Part shown: in pieces, positions 17,378-25,509 of the stretch
How the letters are laid out: the number at the start of each line of letters is the position of its first letter
How positions within the stretch are numbered: position 1 is the first letter of the stretch
Assembly: GCA_034505795.1 (NCBI GenBank)
Contig: JAPDQM010000008.1
Coordinates: 6,860-70,859, forward strand
Length of the DNA: 64,000 nt
Source of the DNA: Thermofontimicrobium_A sp034505795
Lineage (GTDB): Bacteria; Zhuqueibacterota; Zhuqueibacteria; Thermofontimicrobiales; Thermofontimicrobiaceae
Direction: 5' to 3'
Notes under the pieces: generated by a model
Told to the model about the DNA's origin: nothing
Databases searched by the model: none
The model's input: only the letters and a program-made list of their open reading frames with translations
Made by a program: the position numbers and the translations under genes

Positions 17378-17665
17378 AACAAAAAAAAAGTGCACCGAAA
17401 ATTCTCTGGCACACTTTTCATCATAGTGACATTCTGATGCGCAAATTTGTTTCGCACCGAATTGGAAAGTTGATAATCGTAAGCACATAATTATAACTTA
17501 CCTCACTATGAAGTGTGAACCCATTGATTTTAACTTAAGTGATAATCGTCTGAATAACGACCACAAAGCATCGCAGTCGCCTCGTTTCTGTGCGATGCAT
17601 GGTCATTGTTGCCGATCATTCAGATCGTCTGCGTTTCCAGACTGGAACTTATTGGTGCTATTTTT
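17378..17665 (-). ncRNA. Candidate structured small RNA or long leader
   Basis: An ORF-poor stretch of about 290 nt on the minus strand with three consistent signals. First, a promoter TTGCAT-17 bp-TATATT at 17695-17700/17672-17677. Second, a large interrupted hairpin made of CTGAAT/ATTCAG, GACC/GGTC and GCATCGCA/TGCGATGC (17550-17623). Third, an intrinsic terminator at 17381-17417. It matches no RNA family I can name; 6S RNA was considered but cannot be shown. As the terminator ends about 40 nt before the zinc-ribbon gene start, it could also be an attenuated leader of that gene. Confidence 0.55.
17381..17417 (-). terminator. Intrinsic terminator upstream of the zinc-ribbon gene
   Basis: Minus strand AAAGTGTGCC (17417-17408) pairs with GGTGCACTTT (17396-17387), 10 bp with two G-U pairs and an 11-nt loop, followed directly by a run of T. 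It ends the candidate small RNA or acts as an attenuator. Confidence 0.8.
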
Positions 17666-17671
17666 TTGTTA

Positions 17672-17700
17672 AATATACGAAATTGATGATTCAGATGCAA
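17672..17700 (-). promoter_or_regulatory. Promoter of the candidate small RNA
   Basis: Minus strand TTGCAT (17695-17700), 17-bp spacer, TATATT (17672-17677). It points toward the structured stretch and not toward any ORF that begins within 300 bp. Confidence 0.55.
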
Positions 17701-17763
17701 GCTAAAATTTAGGTAAAAATCAGGTAGTATCATTTAGAAATCTGCTGATAATGAAAATAGCAC

Positions 17764-17792
17764 TTGACATCATGACAAAAATTTTTTATCTT
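17764..17792 (+). promoter_or_regulatory. Promoter of the SH3b lipoprotein operon
   Basis: Perfect TTGACA (17764-17769), 17-bp spacer, TATCTT (17787-17792). The first gene starts at 17984, implying a leader of roughly 185 nt in which I see no riboswitch family. Confidence 0.65.
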
Positions 17793-17983
17793 AATTTCAG
17801 TTAGCATTGAAGAACTCGATGAACACGACATTAACGCTCAATCTTAATATATTTCAAGCTAAATTTGTGCATCCCCAGGGCATTGGCTCGGCAATCGTCA
17901 CCCGACGGATTTCTTATGCGTTCAACCGCTTTGATGGAGCACATAAAATTGCTGCTATTTTTTCTATTTGGGGAGGTGAGAAG

Positions 17984-20900
17984 ATGAACCGATGGATATA
18001 TTATGTGGCACTGGCCCTGGCGCTGCTTCTCGTCTTTGCCTGCGGACCAGAATTTATCGATCAGAACTATCGCCTCAAAATCAACAGCGATACGCAGGTC
18101 CGCTCCGGCCCCGGACCCGAATATCCGGTCGTTGCCACCGCCAAAGCTGGATCGGAAGTATTTTTGCTGGAATCGGCAAACGATTGGCATCGTATCAAAA
18201 TGCTCAGTGGCCAGAAAGGTTGGATTTTCCGCGGTATTGCCCAAACCATTGGGCCAGAAAAAGTGGTTGTCATCAATGATGCTCGGGTGCGTCGTGGCCC
18301 TGGCGAAGGATTTTCCGCTTTCGCTATCGTCAAAAAGGGGAAAACCCTGGATAGCCGCGGTAGCCAGGGGAATTGGTTCCTGGTGGATCTAACCGATGGT
18401 AAGAGTGGCTGGATTTCCCAAAAGGATGTCGAAAAACTATCCTATGTCAACCTCACCGCCACCCGTGATACCCAGATCTATCAGCTCCCTAATCCCAATT
18501 CTAAAAGCCTGCTGGATGTCAAGGCAGGCACTGAATTGATTCAATTGGGCCGAGAGGGCGATTATTTCATGGTGCGGCTACCAGGCGGCAGCACGGGTTG
18601 GATTCATCGACAACATGTCAATGCGGTGCGCGAACAAACCCTGGTCGTAAAAACCCGAGCCTATGTTCGCTATGGCCCATCGGTCGAATACGAAGTCATG
18701 GAAACTGTTGAAAAGGGCACGCGTCTTACCCAACTCAATCGCCGCGAGGGTTGGTTCGAGGTACGAACTCCCCAGGGCAATCGCGGCTGGATTTATCAGG
18801 ATTTTGTTTCCTCGTCCGGCGCAGCACCGAGTGGTTCTACGACCACCATAGAAACCACTTCTCCCTCTACCTCAACTCCCAAACCAGAATATCTGGTAAC
18901 CAATCAGGAATGCAACATCCGCCAGGGTTATGGCACCAATTGGGAAATTATTGCTCGGGTAAAAGCGGGCACATTGCTCATTAAGCTGGGCGAGCGAGAC
19001 GATTGGCTGCGGGTGCGAATGCCCGATCAACGGATCGGCTGGATACGCCAGGATTTGGTGATCACCAATCCAGTTGTCCTGGTTACGTTGGAGCAATCCA
19101 ATATTCGCAAAGGTCCCGGTACCGAATATTTGATTGTCGCACGGGTGGAAAAAGGGACCCCACTAGTGAAAAAAGACGAGCGCAATGGCTGGTCGGAGGT
19201 GTACTTGCCTAACGGTGATACCGGCTGGATTCGTAACGACCTCCATGCCGACACCGAAATCACCATGTTCAACAACCAGGAATGTAATGTTCGAGAGGGC
19301 CCAGGCACCACCTATCGCATCATCGAACGCATTCCAGTGAACACCCCGGTCATTCAAATGGGAAAACAAGACAATTGGTTTCAGGTGAAATTGCCGTCCA
19401 ATCGGATTGGCTGGATTCGTGAAGATTTGCTGCGGGACAGCCCCAGCCAGATGATTGCGAATGATCGCGCCAATATTCGCATGGGTCCAGGAACCGAATA
19501 TCAGATTATGGAGGAAGTCGAAAAAAACACCCCACTGGAGAAATTAGAAGAGCAGGGGGATTGGTACAGAGTAAAACTGCCCAATGGCAAAATCGGCTGG
19601 ATCCGCCGCGACCTGGTTTCATTTTCGTTCTATCCAGCAACATCACAAAGCCTGCCAGGGACTTCTAACATTTTGCAGGTTCAAAGTGGGGTCAGCCAAT
19701 CCGCAGTACAGCGGCTGCGATCGCAATCTCTGGATGTGGTGATGATCACCAGTTCCGGCATTAACCTGCGAGTGCGGCCTGATACCAGTGCTGAAATTAT
19801 TACGACGCTTAGACCGGGCACCAAATTGACCCGTATCAATCAGCAGGGCGAATGGTTCGAGGTCCAAACCTCAGATGGAGTGCTGGGTTTTGTGCATCAA
19901 TCAGCTTTCGGGGCAACCTCCAAAAAGCTTTATACCAATGCCAAAGCCAATCTTCGCTTCGGTCCCAGCACCGATTTTAAAATAATTGCAGCACTGCCGG
20001 AAAAGACCGAAGTTACTCGCCTGGACGAGCGCGACAATTGGGTCTATGTCCAGACCAGCTCGAATCAGAAAGGCTGGCTTCGAAAAGACATGCTGGATCA
20101 AAAAGGCGCGCCGCTGCCGGGGTTGCCGCGCGTCAGCGAACCAGCCTTTGGCACCTTAATCACTACTTCCTCCTGCAAGGTGCTCAAAGAGCCAATGGAA
20201 AATGCGCCCACCGTAAAAACCGTTACCTTAAATACCGAATTGACCAAATTGGGCAAATACAAAAATTGGTTTCAGGTTGAATTGCGATCAGGCGAACGCG
20301 GGTGGGTTTCGAATGAATTTGTACGCGAAAAAATCAACAAGAAGATCATTGCTATCCGCAAAGCTGAAGTGTATCAGCAGGCGAATTCCCAATCGGGGCT
20401 TCTGGGCACCATTAATATGGGTGACCGCTATCAGCCCCTCGCTGCCGAAAACGGTTTTTACCGCATTCAATATAGCGCCGGAACGACAGGCTGGGTGGCT
20501 GAAAAAGATGTGATGGACCTAAAGCATCCTCCTATTTTCGTTAAAAACGCCACAGTCGACCTGATGCGTTTTCCTGACACGAAATCCACTCGAGTGGCGA
20601 TTCTCAAGGAGGGGGTGGAGCTCACGCCGCTGGATGAGACCGATGAGTGGCTATTTGTTGAGCTTCCCCGCGGAGATAAGGGATGGATACAAAAAAAACA
20701 GGTTGATCGGCAGAAGTTTCCAAAGATAGCGGTAATTAAAGCAACCAGTGCCTATGCCGAGGCGTCCGCGGCCAGTGCCGTCAAAGCGAGTTTAGCCCAG
20801 GGCGATCAGTTTTTGGCATTGGATAAAAAGGATTATTGGTACAAAATTCTGTTGCGAGATTCACAGATCGGGTGGGTCTACGCCGGCTATGTCCAGGAGA

Positions 20901-21472
20901 TCACGCGAGGAACACTTTTAATCAGGAACGATAGCGATCTGCGCATGGGCCCCGGGGTGGATTATCGTATCATTATGACGGTACCCAGGGGCGAGCAGGT
21001 GAAATGGTTGGATGAAAAAAGCGGGTGGAGTCAAATCCAATATAAAAACGAGGTCGGTTGGGTGAAATTGGAAGCGGCCAAAGATATTACCATGCCGGAA
21101 ATGACAGCCAGTCGTGATGCCAAGGTCTATGCCGGTCCCAGCAATACCTATGCCCAGGTGGGTGAAGTTAAAAAAGATCGCAGATATGCTCCTTTGAAAA
21201 AAGAGAATGGTTGGTATCAGTTGCGATTGCCGAGTGGCACCGAAGGTTGGGTCCCCATGGATGTATTTTCGCCCAAGAAAACACGGCTGGTCTTCACTCT
21301 GGACAAGGCCAATATCCGCAGCGGCCCTGGTTTGCATTATTCCATCATCGCCCAGATCGAGCCTGCCGTTGATGTGACAATTATTGGCGGAGAAGGGGAT
21401 TGGTATTACGTCCAACTTCAAGATGGCAAGACCCGAGGCTACATCCAGAAAGGATTGGTTTTTGAAGAGTGA
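17984..21472 (+). CDS. Large lipoprotein made of 17 tandem SH3b repeats
   Basis: 1162 residues from ATG 17984, chosen for its near-perfect ribosome binding site (GGGAGGTGAGAAG) and immediate signal peptide; an ORF open to 17807 would bury that signal. The signal ends LLLVFACG, a lipobox with Cys about residue 21. The rest is 17 bacterial SH3 repeats of about 60 residues, each with a N[IV]R-x-GPG-T-Y-like block, a KGT-like turn, a [ND]-W-[FY]-x-V strand and GWI at the end. A Ser/Thr/Pro linker separates repeats 4 and 5 and a second linker follows repeat 8. SH3b domains often bind peptidoglycan; no catalytic domain is visible, so a wall-binding scaffold or tether is likely (inference). It heads a tightly packed three-gene operon. 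Confidence 0.9.
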   Translation: MNRWIYYVALALALLLVFACGPEFIDQNYRLKINSDTQVRSGPGPEYPVVATAKAGSEVFLLESANDWHRIKMLSGQKGWIFRGIAQTIGPEKVVVINDARVRRGPGEGFSAFAIVKKGKTLDSRGSQGNWFLVDLTDGKSGWISQKDVEKLSYVNLTATRDTQIYQLPNPNSKSLLDVKAGTELIQLGREGDYFMVRLPGGSTGWIHRQHVNAVREQTLVVKTRAYVRYGPSVEYEVMETVEKGTRLTQLNRREGWFEVRTPQGNRGWIYQDFVSSSGAAPSGSTTTIETTSPSTSTPKPEYLVTNQECNIRQGYGTNWEIIARVKAGTLLIKLGERDDWLRVRMPDQRIGWIRQDLVITNPVVLVTLEQSNIRKGPGTEYLIVARVEKGTPLVKKDERNGWSEVYLPNGDTGWIRNDLHADTEITMFNNQECNVREGPGTTYRIIERIPVNTPVIQMGKQDNWFQVKLPSNRIGWIREDLLRDSPSQMIANDRANIRMGPGTEYQIMEEVEKNTPLEKLEEQGDWYRVKLPNGKIGWIRRDLVSFSFYPATSQSLPGTSNILQVQSGVSQSAVQRLRSQSLDVVMITSSGINLRVRPDTSAEIITTLRPGTKLTRINQQGEWFEVQTSDGVLGFVHQSAFGATSKKLYTNAKANLRFGPSTDFKIIAALPEKTEVTRLDERDNWVYVQTSSNQKGWLRKDMLDQKGAPLPGLPRVSEPAFGTLITTSSCKVLKEPMENAPTVKTVTLNTELTKLGKYKNWFQVELRSGERGWVSNEFVREKINKKIIAIRKAEVYQQANSQSGLLGTINMGDRYQPLAAENGFYRIQYSAGTTGWVAEKDVMDLKHPPIFVKNATVDLMRFPDTKSTRVAILKEGVELTPLDETDEWLFVELPRGDKGWIQKKQVDRQKFPKIAVIKATSAYAEASAASAVKASLAQGDQFLALDKKDYWYKILLRDSQIGWVYAGYVQEITRGTLLIRNDSDLRMGPGVDYRIIMTVPRGEQVKWLDEKSGWSQIQYKNEVGWVKLEAAKDITMPEMTASRDAKVYAGPSNTYAQVGEVKKDRRYAPLKKENGWYQLRLPSGTEGWVPMDVFSPKKTRLVFTLDKANIRSGPGLHYSIIAQIEPAVDVTIIGGEGDWYYVQLQDGKTRGYIQKGLVFEE

Positions 21473-22101
21473 TCGCAACAAGCAGCAACCCTTCGATTGA
21501 ACCCATGGTTACAATCCACTTAAACTCCTGCGCTTTGCTTATTATCGATATGCAAGAATATTTTCGAGCCATCGCCGCTCCCATTTTGCCAGCAATGATT
21601 TCTCTGATCCAGTGTTGCCGACAGGCAAAACTGCCAATTATTTATACCCGCCATGCACATCGAGATCCAGTTAGCGATGGCGGCATGTTGGCGAACTGGT
21701 GGAGTGAGCTCATTATCGATGGCACCGCGGCAGCCAAACTGCTGCCTGAAATTGCTCCTCAGGTGAACGAACAAGTGATACTCAAGCATCGCTACAGCGC
21801 TTTTTTCGAGACCGATCTCCAGGCAATATTGCAGCAACGACAGATCAGACAGCTAATCATCGGCGGGGTCATGACCAATCTTTGCTGCGAGACCACGGCT
21901 CGCGAGGCCTTCGTCCGCGACTATGAGGTGATCTTCTTGAGCGATGGAACGGCTACCAGCCACCAGGACTATCAACGGGCGACGCTATTGAACCTGGCGT
22001 ATGGCTTCGCGCACATCCTCACCTGCCAGGAGCTATGCCAGCTTATTTCCGTCGGCGTAACTACTCCCCTAACCCACCCTTTGAACAGGGGGAATAAATG
22101 A
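21469..22101 (+). CDS. Isochorismatase-family cysteine hydrolase
   Basis: 210 residues from GTG 21469, which overlaps the TGA of the SH3b gene (GTGA); ATG 21505 is an alternative start 12 codons in. The family catalytic triad is visible: Asp27 in LLIIDMQEYF, the Lys of ILKHRYSAFFETDL, and the Cys of GVMTNLCCETTAREA, with the characteristic cis-peptide region before the nucleophile (IIGGVMT). Relatives hydrolyse nicotinamide, isochorismate, N-carbamoylsarcosine or ureides; the substrate cannot be read. No signal peptide is visible, so it is cytoplasmic, which is odd beside two exported proteins. Confidence 0.88.
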   Translation: MIATSSNPSIEPMVTIHLNSCALLIIDMQEYFRAIAAPILPAMISLIQCCRQAKLPIIYTRHAHRDPVSDGGMLANWWSELIIDGTAAAKLLPEIAPQVNEQVILKHRYSAFFETDLQAILQQRQIRQLIIGGVMTNLCCETTAREAFVRDYEVIFLSDGTATSHQDYQRATLLNLAYGFAHILTCQELCQLISVGVTTPLTHPLNRGNK

Positions 22102-22496
22102 TTACCAAATTTCGCCAACTATCTGTTCTATTTCTTATTCTCCCGTCGCTGCTTTCTCATCCCCTGTTCGCAGCTCCGCCAGCCTCCGCCACTTTACCCG
22201 ACACATCATCGCTGCAGCAACTCTCGACCAATGGCCACGACTCAACCACCACTGGCGATTCGCTAATAAAGCTACTGCGTGAGAAAAAGGAGCAGCTCCA
22301 GGCTATCGAAAAAGAAGTAACAATTAATGCGGAAAAACTGCAGGCGAAAGAGCAGCAACTGGTAAGTATTGACGCAAAATTAATGCGCATAAAACAAGTA
22401 GCTTATGCTCTGGCAGCGGTCTTCCTGCTCCTGATCTGCATGGGACTGATCATCGTCTTTGGCAAACGAAAAAAGACTCCACTTAAGACCGATTGA
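22098..22496 (+). CDS. Small exported coiled-coil membrane protein of unknown function
   Basis: 132 residues. An N-terminal signal peptide (FLILPSLLSHPLFAAPP) is followed by a Ser/Thr-rich spacer, a charged heptad-patterned helix (LLREKKEQLQAIEKEV..LQAKEQQL) and a C-terminal membrane helix (AAVFLLLICMGLIIVF) ending in a basic KRKK tail. It would sit in the inner membrane with the coiled coil in the periplasm. The start overlaps the preceding stop (ATGA), so it is coupled to the isochorismatase and the SH3b lipoprotein. I recognise no family. It could be a partner or membrane anchor for the lipoprotein (inference). Confidence 0.75.
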   Translation: MITKFRQLSVLFLILPSLLSHPLFAAPPASATLPDTSSLQQLSTNGHDSTTTGDSLIKLLREKKEQLQAIEKEVTINAEKLQAKEQQLVSIDAKLMRIKQVAYALAAVFLLLICMGLIIVFGKRKKTPLKTD

Positions 22497-22574
22497 GCAG
22501 CAAGACCAAGCTACCACTTTCTTCTTTGCTGCCGGTGGTCGGCGGATAGATGTTGTCAGCTAAGAATTCCGGTT

Positions 22575-24224
22575 TTATTTTCGGTTGTCCATCTCCAATA
22601 CCTTAATCTCCACCCGGCGATTTTGATATCGATCCTCTGCCGAATAATCCGGCACCAGCATGCGCGATTCGCCATAGCCGCGGACGGTGATATTGCTCTC
22701 TGGCACGCCCAGACTAATAAAAAAATCAGCGACCGATTCGGCTCGTTTCTCAGATAGCCACAGATTATAATCGGCATTGCCGTAACTATCGGTATGACCG
22801 CTGACCTCAAATTTCAATTGTGGGTGCTTGACAAAATACTCTCCCATGACCATGAGATCCGGCAACGAAACTGGTTCAAATAGAAACTCGTTGGTTTCAA
22901 AATGTATCATGCGCATGGCCACGGTCGAACCTATTTTTATTTTTTCAAGTTGGAAATCCTTCTGGCTGTAATATTTATCTGGGGGACAGAGAAACGTATC
23001 CATCACCGCGATGAAGTGCTCCGGCCCCTCCACAAAAACTGAGTATTTACCTGCTGTTCTTTTCGCCAGCAACTCATAATGACCGTTCTCATCGGCGACA
23101 GCGCTGGTTGCGCTATCAGAATCCTGAGGCCGAATGGTTACTTTGGCCGCCGGCACTTTCTCATGAGTGTCCCGATCCCAGATTCTGCCGGATAAATGGA
23201 AGCGTGCTTTGGACAGTGGGGCAGTGTAGTTGCCATTCAAGGCATTATCCAAAATATCAAAGCTGAATGTGCGATTGGTACCATCCTCGATCACAAAAGT
23301 TGTTCGGTATGAAATGAGATAATAGAACTTGGCCAGCATCTCTTCAGATAACTGGCTAAATAGATTGGGCAAATCCTCTGGTTTCGCCACATACCAGTAT
23401 TGTCCACCAGTTTGCTCCGCCAGCGTTCGCAGATTGCCTCCCTCATATCTCAAACCCACAGTGAAAATTTTGCTCCCAGTACCGGTCTCGGCGGAAATGT
23501 TCACATCGCCGCTATTGGCCAGATTGATAATCTGCTCCAGCGAATAGCGGTCGCCGCTAGTTGCCCCATCGGTGAGGGCAATAATATGACGATCGCCTCT
23601 TTTGCTTTTGAGCAACTGAATTGCGTCGAACAGAGCATTGTAGAGATGAGTGCCTCCGCCACTTTGCAGACCGGTAATCGAATTTTTCAGGGAAGTTTTG
23701 TCATACGTAAAATCATTTTTGAAATAAACCTCGTCATCAAAGGCAATCAGCGCAATCTCCACATCCGCATTATCCACAAACATCAGCGCCGCTTCTTTCG
23801 CTTTGGCCAATGGTTCGCCCGACATTGAGCCGCTGACGTCGATGACCAAAACCACAGCAGCAGGTAGCAGAGGCTTGGGCTTGCCCGGAGCAGTGTCCGG
23901 CAATTTTACCTCTGGCTGAATTTCGACAACGCTGAAATTGGTTAGCGGACCGGTCTGAAATAGGGGGTGCTGTTCCACCAACGGACGCCAGATTCGTTGC
24001 CAATCTTTTACATGGCCGTATGGTGGTGCCAGATTGATGACCGGCTGATTCTGATTATTTTTTATGATTACTTTTGCTGTGATGCGAGGGAATTGACTGG
24101 TATTGATATGGATGACCTTCATTTGGCTGCCGATAGGCAGTTCCAGCGGCAGCCTTTCCATCGGTCGGTTGCCAGCACAGCCAACCCACAAAATTGCCAT
24201 TCCAATCAAAATGTGCTTTTTCAT
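22575..24224 (-). CDS. Lipoprotein with VWA domain and C-terminal OmpA domain
   Basis: 549 residues from ATG 24224. A signal peptide ends ILWVGC, so Cys16 may be lipidated. There follow a short beta-rich region, a von Willebrand A domain with an intact MIDAS motif (DVSGSMS at 129-135, later TDGATSGD), a carboxypeptidase-regulatory-like beta-sandwich (FHLSGRIWDRDTHEKVPAAKVTI), and an OmpA domain (FEVSGHTDSYG.., LSEKRAESVADFF.., NRRVEIKV) that binds peptidoglycan in the family. The upstream in-frame start at 24302 would precede the signal peptide and is rejected. It is the last gene of the six-gene minus-strand module and converges with the SH3b operon. Confidence 0.87.
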   Translation of the reverse strand: MKKHILIGMAILWVGCAGNRPMERLPLELPIGSQMKVIHINTSQFPRITAKVIIKNNQNQPVINLAPPYGHVKDWQRIWRPLVEQHPLFQTGPLTNFSVVEIQPEVKLPDTAPGKPKPLLPAAVVLVIDVSGSMSGEPLAKAKEAALMFVDNADVEIALIAFDDEVYFKNDFTYDKTSLKNSITGLQSGGGTHLYNALFDAIQLLKSKRGDRHIIALTDGATSGDRYSLEQIINLANSGDVNISAETGTGSKIFTVGLRYEGGNLRTLAEQTGGQYWYVAKPEDLPNLFSQLSEEMLAKFYYLISYRTTFVIEDGTNRTFSFDILDNALNGNYTAPLSKARFHLSGRIWDRDTHEKVPAAKVTIRPQDSDSATSAVADENGHYELLAKRTAGKYSVFVEGPEHFIAVMDTFLCPPDKYYSQKDFQLEKIKIGSTVAMRMIHFETNEFLFEPVSLPDLMVMGEYFVKHPQLKFEVSGHTDSYGNADYNLWLSEKRAESVADFFISLGVPESNITVRGYGESRMLVPDYSAEDRYQNRRVEIKVLEMDNRK

Positions 24225-24364
24225 TAACGATCCCTTTTTAATTTGCAGATTAAAGCTTCTCTCTGAAAAATTAATCGCGTCGTTCTCCTTATTCATGATC
24301 ACGCCAGCCTGTTGCTAAAATCTGACATAAGCGCTACCTCAAATTTCGCGAGTGGATGACTAGC

Positions 24365-25318
24365 CTATGGAGCGGGACTCACGCAGCGAAATCCAAGATA
24401 CTTTGCCCGCAGGTATGGACCAGCGGCATGAATGTAACCGCTCTTAAGATGATCCAGGGTGCTCTTATACCAGCAGCCGCCGCGAATGATTTTCAAGCTA
24501 TTTTCAAATTGCGGGTGTGAGGTTGCCGTCCATTCCCAGACATTGCCGGCCATATCCGCAACACCATAAGGACTATCCCCTTGCGGACTATAACTTCCTA
24601 CAGGAGCGGCCGACTCACGAAAGCCGTCATTCTGCCACACTTTCAGCGGATAGCCGACGTCGTAGGCTCGGCCATCCGTGTCCGGGTAGCGATAGGCCCA
24701 ATACCGAAGTCGCCAGTTGCACAGCTTGTAATCGGGCGGGGTTTGTCCTTCAAAGAATTTATTCCCCCAGGGGTACTTGACACCAACCCCAACCCCTTGC
24801 CATTGACCGTGCTGATCGCTGGTGCCGCGAGCGGCCTTTTCCCATTCTGCCGATGTGGGCAAACGCTTACCAGCCCATCGGGCATAGGCAAAGGCTTCGA
24901 ACCAACTGACCCCAACAACCGGCGTATTGGCTCCGTTAGAATACGGATCCTTTTTCCAGTACGGATCGCTGGCGAGGTCCCAGAATTTAGGGCCTACAAT
25001 TCCGTTTTCCTGCCGCCAGCGCCATCCCGCCAGCGAATCGTCCGCTCCGGAAATAATCCAGTACACCTGACGGAAATAGCCACTGTCCGCCACAAATTGA
25101 GCAAATTCCTGATTGGTCACCTCATATCGGTCAATTAGGTAGGCGGGCAAAGATATAATTTGCGGGGCATAATTGCCATAGCCCTCGGGCTGGTTGCCCA
25201 GCACCACCGGGCCAGCAGGGATAAGCACTGAGGACTGACCAAAAGTTGCCTGGCTTATCGATAACAACAATTGAAAACAGAAAAAGATGACGTGAATGAT
25301 CATTGATCGCCGACGCAT
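24365..25318 (-). CDS. Exported SUMF1/formylglycine-generating-enzyme-like protein (GldK/PorK-like fold)
   Basis: 317 residues from ATG 25318 with AGGAG 9 bp upstream; in-frame ATGs at 25339 and further up are possible. A signal peptide (VIFFCFQLLLSISQATFGQ) is followed by one SUMF1 domain: VLIPAGPVVLG.., IDRYEVTNQEFAQFV.., VVGVSWFEAFAYARWAGKRLPTSAEWEKAARG, DMAGNVWEWT, IIRGGCWY, GFRCV. The paired cysteines that bind copper in true formylglycine-generating enzymes are not seen, so catalysis is unlikely. T9SS core protein GldK/PorK shares this fold; next to a PorE-like gene this makes a structural role plausible, but SUMF1 proteins are common and the assignment is tentative. Confidence 0.82.
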   Translation of the reverse strand: MRRRSMIIHVIFFCFQLLLSISQATFGQSSVLIPAGPVVLGNQPEGYGNYAPQIISLPAYLIDRYEVTNQEFAQFVADSGYFRQVYWIISGADDSLAGWRWRQENGIVGPKFWDLASDPYWKKDPYSNGANTPVVGVSWFEAFAYARWAGKRLPTSAEWEKAARGTSDQHGQWQGVGVGVKYPWGNKFFEGQTPPDYKLCNWRLRYWAYRYPDTDGRAYDVGYPLKVWQNDGFRESAAPVGSYSPQGDSPYGVADMAGNVWEWTATSHPQFENSLKIIRGGCWYKSTLDHLKSGYIHAAGPYLRAKYLGFRCVSPAP

Positions 25319-25509
25319 TTCTTCCAACTCCTGGTTCATCAGCTTTTCTCGTTTCAAAATCATTGTTCGCAACAAGGCAGTGACTGGATGCTCCAGGTAT
25401 TCGGCTTCTGAGCATCCAGTCGCCGCAAATTTCTTAAAGCAATAGCTAATACTCCAATCCACCAACATTCTTCAATCGAAGCCACAGTCAGCCTGGCAGA
25501 TGCCAATCG

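Noticed and set aside
17378..17665. tmRNA or a definite 6S RNA
   Set aside because: No tRNA-like ends or tag-peptide reading frame of tmRNA type; the 6S central bubble could not be drawn convincingly by eye.
17807..17983. Upstream extension of the SH3b lipoprotein by 59 codons
   Set aside because: It would place a long non-hydrophobic stretch before a perfect lipoprotein signal; the ATG at 17984 has a near-ideal ribosome binding site.
24365..25318. Active formylglycine-generating enzyme
   Set aside because: The fold is present but the paired catalytic cysteines are not, and no sulfatase gene is nearby.
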